36,751 bases of DNA from Nemertoderma westbladi (taxonomy: Eukaryota > Xenacoelomorpha > Nemertodermatida > Nemertodermatidae). The stretch is taken from the NCBI GenBank assembly GCA_032718475.1, contig JAUCBJ010001658.1, positions 1-36,751 of the forward strand. The letters are read 5' to 3'. The position numbers and the translations under genes were made by a program. This document shows positions 30,469-36,751 of the stretch, piece by piece. The number at the start of each line of letters is the position of its first letter. The stretch's first letter is position 1. The notes under the pieces are model-generated. The model was not told where the DNA came from, ran no database searches, and saw only the letters and a program-made list of their open reading frames with translations.

Positions 30469-30801
30469 TCTAAGGTGAATCAGTATCAACTGTCAGTCTT
30501 ATAGTTACCAAATATTGTTACTCAAAGTAACGTAGGTAGATAATGAGTGTTAACACCGGTATACACTCTATAGTATATAACATTATTACACTAACTTATA
30601 TAACATAATAATAATAACTTATATAACATTATTACATTAACTACAGACACAGACTGATATTAGTCACTGAATACCGGTATATGGGTTTAGCCTAAGTTAT
30701 AAATATATAATAAGCTTAAGGTAGACACCGATATTACCAATAATTAAATAAAAACTGATTATATCCGATTTTAGGAATTATTTCCCCTTTACTCTATTAC
30801 T
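30469..30801. other. AT-rich, no gene seen
   Basis: Short ACTTATATAACATTATTACA-type repeats occur around 30575-30640. No coding sequence and no LTR could be recognised. Confidence 0.4.
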
Positions 30802-31823
30802 GATAATAAGCCTACTGGGGCGTCCTCCAAGGATACACACTTGCACCATTCTTGTTCATTATTGTGGTTGACTATGTTCTACGCATGACCTTAGATCATC
30901 ATAATGATGATGGGGTGATAATAACTCCACCTACTGGCTCCAGAAGTCGAGGAAATCCTGCCAAGTACCTAACTGATCTAGACTTTGCTGATGACTTAGG
31001 AGTACTCTCAGAATCATTAGAGTGAGCCCAACGGCTCATCAGCTCATTAGAACATGCTGCTTCTAGTGTTGGTATTTTTATTAACTCCAGAAAGACCAAA
31101 ATTTTGACAGTTAACTTTGAAAGTCCTCAGGAAGTCTCTGATCGGATGAGCATAAGCTCAAATGATGGTATGCTTGAGCATGTGGACGACTTCTGTTACC
31201 TGGGATCATGGATCCGGAAGTCAGGTGAGGACCTTCGAATACGTAAGGGAAAGGCATGGGCAGCCTTGAATAGGCTTTCCAGGATATGGTAGTCACCGAT
31301 AATTAATCGGAAACTTAAGGTCCGATTATTTAGAGCAGCAGTAGTTCCAGTACTCCTCTACGGGAGTCCATGCTGGGCTCTAACTGCTGAGGACACCAAA
31401 TCTCTGGATGGCACATTCATAAGAATGCTACGCCGGGTTCATTGTGTCAAGTACAATGCACACATCTCCAACCAGACACTATATAACATTGGAGGTGTCT
31501 CATTGGTTCCCCCAAGCTTGACACTAGAACAAAATCGCCTCCGCTTTGCAGGACATTGCTTTCGCCGTGAGGACCAGCCAGTGCATAATCTTGTACTTTG
31601 GCAGCCTCATGGAGTGAATAAGCATGGTGGACAGCCCATGACTTTCTTGAGACGCATCTTAAATGACACTGGCCTTGAAGATGCGGATGATCTAGCAAAT
31701 GTCATGGGTGATAGGGAGTTGTGGCGGTGCAATTTTGTTGACAAGCCGGCACAGCATTCTTAAAAATGCAGCTGCAATGCAGCATGCCGATCCTAGTAGT
31801 AGTAGTAGTAGTAGATAATAAGC
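30802..31823 (+). mobile_element. RTE-like non-LTR retrotransposon, 5'-truncated copy
   Basis: The body 30812-31813 matches 13946-14943 closely and ends in the same 3' UTR and (TAG)n tail. GATAATAAGC occurs at 30802-30811 and 31814-31823, directly flanking the element, which is a 10-bp target-site duplication. This proves insertion by target-primed reverse transcription with 5' truncation. Confidence 0.9.
30814..31763 (+). pseudogene. RTE-like ORF2 C-terminal half
   Basis: The reading starts inside GVLQ.DTLAPFLF and passes the FADD box (YLTDLDFADDLGVLSE) and MLEHVDDFCYLGSWIRKSGEDLRIRKGKAW. It continues to the C-terminal part (LRRVHCVKYNAHISNQTLYNIGGVS), which is intact here though broken in the longer copy, and ends at the TAA before AATGCAGCTGC. 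Stops are a TGA at 31024-31026 where the other copy has GGA, and a TAG near 31290 where it has AAG. It is non-functional but useful for telling old from copy-specific mutations. Confidence 0.85.
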
Positions 31824-32939
31824 AATAGGTTCAACTGATATTAAGACCTAATTGATGTATAACAGGCTAACTAATTTATAAATCTGATTGAGTTAAATTT
31901 ATAAATATATATGTACCCGTAATGGGTTTTTTCAATTATTGAAATAGATGTTATTATTTCTGAGTACGAAGTCACTACACAGAGGTTTGACGCTCTCAGT
32001 GGAGTGCTACTTGTTAGACACTAAATACTGATAGTTCTACTTAACTAAGTTACTTATCACTACTGATTACTTACGTATAACAGGTTGGGATTACACAATC
32101 TCTAAATAAATAATAAACAAAGTTACACGTACTATTTTTAGGGTAATTTTACAAGAATTTTACAAACCAGACTAACAAGAATTTAGAATTTCTAGATCTT
32201 ACAGGCTGATAGGGAATTTACGGAATTGTGAGACCAATAAAGTAGTATTCAATACGTTGTGATGTCCAGATAAGGAAATGTCACCGTATGATGGCTCATA
32301 GTCTACACTATAAACAAATGTACCCGGAGTGTCCTATACCTAGAGATTAATTATCGAAGCCTACGCTAATGGACCTATTAACCACGTTACAACACAAATA
32401 TACTGCGTATACACTAAATTAACTTTCAGGAAAGTGCAGTACTTTAAACCCTAGATTAGATACTAGCACTTATACAACATATAACTTGCAGTTAAATATA
32501 TGTGAACAGCTAAAAGAACCACAGCATCTGCTGGAGTGACCAGAGTATTTAGGCTTACTCATCCAATGCTAAAGAAATCACCAGTCTGTCCTACGCCAAG
32601 CAGTCCTGAAGTAGTACCGGGGTTAATTTAACTATTACGGTATGCATAACTGTGACGGGATCTACGGATCCCGGTTTATCCATTGGGTTTTCTATCCACG
32701 CGTCCCCGCCGTGTGTGAAAGGTAAAAGAGTTCTGATGTTCGGTAATATGTATAAAGGTATAATAGTCTGATATAGCACAGTATAGTATGACACGGTTAC
32801 CGGTAGATAAGTATGATGGCGGTAGCGGATGGTGACAGAAGTCCCCGTCGACAGAAGTCTGATCTGACTGAGTAAACTAAACTGAATAGGGAAGCACCAA
32901 CAGGTAATATATGTACTGCACAGTTGGCCATATTACTGT
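31824..32939. other. AT-rich intergenic, no gene seen
   Basis: No open frame with a recognisable product and no structured repeat is present, apart from TGTGACGGGATC..GGATCCCG near 32651, which also occurs near 12926. Confidence 0.4.
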
Positions 32940-33260
32940 ACCTAGTCGATGCTGTCCCCCCATTGGCTAATATCCCACTTCTCGCCCTTTCACCTTCCCT
33001 GGTGTGTCTCCCGTTGCCCCTGTTGTTCTCTCTCTGTTAGGGGTTTGGCCCCTGACCCTTATTGTGTGTGTCTCCTTTGGGGCCTATTGTCCCCGTTTAC
33101 TGGGGTGACACGAGGTTGATTGGTAATCAACCTCGTGCTCCCAATATTGCTCAACGGCTTACTTTGTGGGTTCATGTTAGCGGAATTGGATAAGCTAACA
33201 CTCCCCCCCATGCTATCTTCCCGGTGAGAAGATAGCATCCACCAAAAAAGTGCGCTACAA
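32940..33260 (+). other. Pyrimidine-rich leader with serial stem-loops
   Basis: After a CT-rich lead-in come several strong stem-loops: CACGAGGTTGATT / AATCAACCTCGTG (33109-33137), GTTAGC / GCTAAC (about 33176-33199) and ATGCTATCTTC / GAAGATAGCAT (33210-33238). An outer pair AGCGGAATTG (about 33179) / CAATTCCGCT encloses the last of these. CCCGAT / ATCGGG follows near 33272. It could be the leader or packaging region of a retroelement, but no coding partner on the plus strand is seen. Confidence 0.5.
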
Positions 33261-33399
33261 TTCCGCTGGATCCCGATCTAGTATCGGGTGTGGGGTGGGT
33301 TATTTTCTTTCGGAGCCGGCTTTCCGGGCCGCTCCCTATGGGTATGATATTGCTACCCTCTGGCGTTTCGTGTCGGGCCGATCGTGCGCTTCTCTCACA

Positions 33400-35130
33400 C
33401 AACTTTTGTTTCCCCAACACTTTCGCCCTGACTCTACTCTTCCTCTCCTCTCTTGCTCTAACTCTTGGACTTCCCTGTCCCTCACTCTTCCTCTCACTTC
33501 TCCCCCCCCCCCACGCTTGAATTGCGCCCGCACTCTCTCCACACTATCTCCATACCACCTCTCGCTATCTCTCTTGCCCTCCCTAAGGCCCTAATCTCTA
33601 ATGCTACCCCTGTGCTATCATACCATCTACCTACTGCTTACTAACTCTAACTATCTAACTCTACTAACTACTAACTCTACTCTCTGCTAACTCTCACTAC
33701 TTCTGGCTCTAACTAAAGCCTCTAACTTTCTACTAACTCTAACTAGAACTACTAAGTCTAACTAACTCCTACTAGCTCTCTACTTCTACTAACTCTACTT
33801 GACTCCTTTGAGTCTACCAACTCTCTAACTCTACTACCTGGCACCCTATGTGCCCTCTCTGCTCTAGTCTACCAACTCTCTAGCCCTTTAACTAGAACTC
33901 CCTAACTCTACTCACTCTTCTAACTACGTGGCGCTTGCGGTGCCCACAACTCCTTTACTACTACTTTCCTGGCACCCTATGTGCCCTTCTACTACTCAAC
34001 TACCTCTCTAGCTCTACTACCTGGCACCCTATGTGCCCTCTCTGCTCTACTCTACTACCTGGCACCCTATGTGCCCTCTCTACTACACTACTACCTCTCT
34101 AACTCTACTACCTGGCACCCTATGTGCCCTCTCTACTACTCTACTCTATCTCTAACTCTCTAACTCTACTACCTGGCACCCTATGTGCCCGTCTCTACTA
34201 CTCTACTCTATCTCTAACTCTCTAACTCTACTACCTGGCACCCTATGTGCCCGTCTCTACTATTCTACTACCTGGCACCCAATGTGCCCGTCTCTACTCC
34301 TCTACTCCCCCTTTACGTCTCATCGCCTACACGTGACGCTCTGAGTGCCGGCAGAGTGGGTACGTTAATTATGTGAACTACTACTGACTCTACTAACTCT
34401 TCAAACTCTCTTCTAACTCTACTAACTCTTTTTGTGCCCGGCACCTCTTGTGCCCGGCACCTTCTAACTCTACTAACTCTACTAACTCTCTACTAACTCA
34501 ACTAACTCTACTACTAACTCAACTAACTCTACTACTAACTCTTTTTGTGCCCGGCACCTCTTGTGCCCGGCACCCACCCTAATTAACATACCCTGCTCTT
34601 ACATCAAACACGTCATCACGCCCGTGCCCCACTAAGTTCAGCGCATTCCCTACTAACTCTAACTACGTGGCGCTTACGGTGCCCACAACCCTCTACTGCT
34701 ACTACTTTCTATGTGGCGCTTACGGTGCCCACAACCCTCTACTGCTCTACTAACACTCCTAACTAGCGGTACTACGTACCCTCTTACTACTCTAGCTCTC
34801 TCTACTAGCTAGCGGTACAACGTACCCTCTTACTACTCTAGCTCTCTCTACTAGCTAGCGGTACTACGTACCCTCTTACTACTTCTAACTCTCTCTACTA
34901 CTACCGGTACTACGTACCCTCTTACTACTCTAGCTCTCTCTACTAGCTAGCGGTACAACGTACCCTCCTACTACTCTAGCTCTCTCTACTAGCTAGCGGT
35001 ACTACGTACCCTCTAACTCTCCAACTAACTAGCGGTACTACGTACCCTCTAACTCTCTACCAACTAGCGGTACTTACGTACCCTCTAACTCTCTAACTAA
35101 CTATCGGTACTACGTACCACCCTTTAACTA
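33400..35130 (+). repeat. Pyrimidine-rich array punctuated by short palindromes
   Basis: Simple CTCTAACTCTACTA-type sequence is broken at intervals by small hairpins. GGCACCC(T/A)ATGTGCC occurs eight times (33840, 33971, 34023, 34061, 34114, 34175, 34237, 34274). GTGCCCGGCAC appears four times (34436-34575). A GGCGCTT(A/G)CGGTGCCC form appears three times (near 33930, 34673, 34713). GGTACTACGTACC or a close variant occurs nine times (34768-35118). Open frames on either strand here are compositional. Confidence 0.85.
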
Positions 35131-35202
35131 ACTAACTAACTAACTAACTCTTACTACCTAACTTCTACCTACTCTATTATTTAATTATTTTCTTATTTTT
35201 AA

Positions 35203-36348
35203 TTAAATAATTATTTTATATTTTATGCGTGGGAAGGGCGTCTCGCCCTCATTCCCACCCCCCTCAGTCCAAAACTTTGGACGACTAAAAACTCTCACGT
35301 GCCCCTTCTTCCAGTAGGCACTCTCCTGCTGCCCTCCTATACGTCCTCTAACTCTTCGCCACACTCTCTTCGGTGCTACCTTTGCTGGCCTCCCCCTTCG
35401 TATGTGCGCTGGCATTAGAGCCCTCGACGACCCCCGCTCGTCCCTCGGTATACACGACGCCCGTCCATGTAATGCCCCCTCGCACCGTGCCAGCCCCGCG
35501 TGCGTATGCAACACGCCTCCTTCTACTTTCCCGACTCCTTTGCTCATGGACTTCTCTACCCCTGGTTTAGTCCTTTCACATCCTCTCCCTTTCCAACACT
35601 CTCCGGATCTGTGTCCTTTTACCACACATCGATGACATAGTCCGTTTGCGTCTGTGTAGGCTACACGATCTCGTTTGGGCAACGCTTGCCAGTACTTGCA
35701 ACTCCTGGTCGTATGGGTTCCGTCCCGATGTAATTGACATTGGAATCCTGGATTATAGCGTTTCCTGTATAGTCCTTCACGTATCGCGCTTAGGTTTATA
35801 TGTACCGATTTAATGTTTTGGTTGTCTAGACTCGGCCTACTGGGTATAGTGGGATTGTGTTTATTTTTGGTGTTATTTTCTTTCTGTCCCTGCCACGGTG
35901 TGGCCCTGCTACCAGCTAACTGTGGACTAGCAGTCCCCTGTACGGCCGCGTGTGGTGGTGACTGTCCGCACGACCTGTTCTCGTCCAGGGAGTTCGATAT
36001 TCTTGCTCCTATCGGGGTATATTGTCGATATTGTGATGGGGGAATGTCACCCTGTCCCCCCCCGGCCGGTATGTTTGGTACTGGGGTTGATGTTAATATA
36101 TTGGGGCCCATACATCTATCTCCAATAACTCTCCCCTCCCCTGGATATGTGTCATGTCCCTGTGTATTATAGTCATGCTGCTGTACCGATATAGGCCTAC
36201 CTACCTCTCGCCTACCTACCGGTATGTACTCCGCGACTTCCGGGTTTAATCCCGTCGTCCGCGCTACCCTATCGCCCACTCTATCTCTCCCAGCATGGCC
36301 TATAATAGTATGTGCAGTAAGGCCTACAGTATGTCCTGCAGTCTGCAT
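35203..36348 (-). CDS. Gag-like protein with CHHC and CCHC zinc knuckles (BEL/Pao-type), C-terminal part
   Basis: The frame is open for 381 codons. The N-terminal part is low-complexity, rich in Gly, Pro and Arg. In the middle lie C-x2-H-x4-H-x4-C (CQLHRDGTHTTRSC) and, after W..L..RDRVAYTDANGL, C-x2-C-x4-H-x4-C (CHRCVVKGHRSGEC). This pair with its spacer is the nucleocapsid pattern of BEL/Pao Gag. The C-terminal 130 residues are basic with no protease motif, and the frame ends at the edge of the CT-rich array. It cannot belong to the relic at 23740-30137, because it would lie upstream of that element's gag start. The 5' part probably continues in the frame at 36281-36721 through a frameshift. 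Confidence 0.55.
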   Translation of the reverse strand: MQTAGHTVGLTAHTIIGHAGRDRVGDRVARTTGLNPEVAEYIPVGRREVGRPISVQQHDYNTQGHDTYPGEGRVIGDRCMGPNILTSTPVPNIPAGGGQGDIPPSQYRQYTPIGARISNSLDENRSCGQSPPHAAVQGTASPQLAGSRATPWQGQKENNTKNKHNPTIPSRPSLDNQNIKSVHINLSAIREGLYRKRYNPGFQCQLHRDGTHTTRSCKYWQALPKRDRVAYTDANGLCHRCVVKGHRSGECWKGRGCERTKPGVEKSMSKGVGKVEGGVLHTHAGLARCEGALHGRASCIPRDERGSSRALMPAHIRRGRPAKVAPKRVWRRVRGRIGGQQESAYWKKGHVRVFSRPKFWTEGGGNEGETPFPRIKYKIII

Positions 36349-36721
36349 GTGCCCTTTCGAACCGAAGTTTGACTCTTCGCGAATCTCGAATCTCCCGGCG
36401 ACTACCGTACTCTCGATCGGCAGCTATATCCCGTCGGGAAGCTTCTCTCCGATCCCCTCTCCTGTTCTCGACTCTGTATTGGTACGTCTTGTACCCGCCG
36501 GGGACACTCGCAATCTCCCTATTACTCTCCGTCGCCGGGTGTTGCGGTTTACCTGAGCTCGGCCCGCGCATTATCCGCCGACGCCTGTGGGACACTCTCT
36601 GCCCCCCCTCTCTCTCTACTAACTCTCTCGCGGTGGGGTGCCCGTAGCCCCCCCCCCCCCACCCGCCACTTCTAACTTCACTATCTCTTACTACACCTTC
36701 TGCGTCCCTCTTGTCGGACAC
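36281..36721 (-). CDS. Arg-rich N-terminal part of the gag-like frame
   Basis: A 146-codon frame rich in Arg, Glu and Gly (RREASRRDIAADREYGSRRE) overlaps the start of the knuckle-bearing frame by 68 bases in another phase. The best reading is one gag-like gene with a frameshift near 36340, starting at or beyond 36721. A Gly run reflects 13 C at 36648-36660. No homologous family is recognised for this part, and a chance frame in biased sequence is possible. Confidence 0.35.
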   Translation of the reverse strand: MSDKRDAEGVVRDSEVRSGGWGGGGYGHPTARELVEREGGQRVSHRRRRIMRGPSSGKPQHPATESNREIASVPGGYKTYQYRVENRRGDRREASRRDIAADREYGSRREIRDSRRVKLRFERAHADCRTYCRPYCTYYYRPCWER

Positions 36722-36751
36722 TCTCTACCCCCCTTCTCTCGCCACTAATCT

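Noticed and set aside
33250-34163. Plus-strand open frames in the CT-rich stretch
   Set aside because: Composition-driven Leu/Ser/Pro peptides over simple repeats, without any motif.

Overview
This window looks like repeat-dense, transposon-rich metazoan DNA. It carries a decayed BEL/Pao retrotransposon (a group confined to animals), two non-LTR retrotransposon families, tandem-repeat-bearing elements with an (ACAG)n tail like the pearl/Helentron-associated elements of marine invertebrates, TTAA-flanked DNA elements and a foldback element. I see no host gene, no rRNA and no intact tRNA. The species cannot be named from the sequence alone; a marine invertebrate is plausible.

Layout. 1-7265: three head-to-tail elements with arrays of 146-147 bp monomers. 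The first two are bounded by a 40-nt perfect-ended hairpin (1, 2859, 4937), and each has an (ACAG)n stretch near its end. 7320-10800: a decayed non-LTR retrotransposon split by a 1.6 kb TTAA-flanked element (8169-9770). 11745-12501: a foldback element with about 205 bp arms and 11 bp direct flanks. 12950-14943: an RTE-like non-LTR retrotransposon ending in (TAG)n; a 5'-truncated sister copy lies at 30812-31813 with a 10 bp target-site duplication. 14944-17230: mostly non-coding, with a tRNA-like relic. 17232-22101 (minus strand): a compact cassette of three unrecognised open reading frames of about 540, 425 and 450 codons. ORF2 and ORF3 meet at a TGATG stop-start overlap, and ORF3 has two CCHC zinc knuckles. 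23740-30137 (minus strand): a BEL/Pao relic (gag DUF1759-like, RT, Pao/RNase H-like, H2C2, integrase, DUF5641). It lacks the zinc-knuckle/protease segment and is interrupted right after the RT active site by two abutting TTAA elements (26501-28989). 32940-35130: an RNA-foldable region, then a pyrimidine-rich array punctuated by more than 20 tiny palindromes. 35203-36721 (minus strand): a gag-like frame with CHHC and CCHC knuckles.

How it fits together. The insertions are nested and can be ordered. The 1.6 kb TTAA elements landed inside RT genes, and removing each one leaves a single TTAA and a continuous frame. The two 1.6 kb TTAA elements share a 12 bp terminus, flanking G/C homopolymers, a 162-163 bp internal monomer with a palindromic core, and a flip in monomer orientation about two thirds along, although their sequences have diverged. 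The least explained items are the three-ORF cassette, the TTAA/162-bp family, the one-per-monomer CTCF-like motif in the first 7 kb, and the hairpin-punctuated pyrimidine array. All assignments were made by eye; no searches were run.
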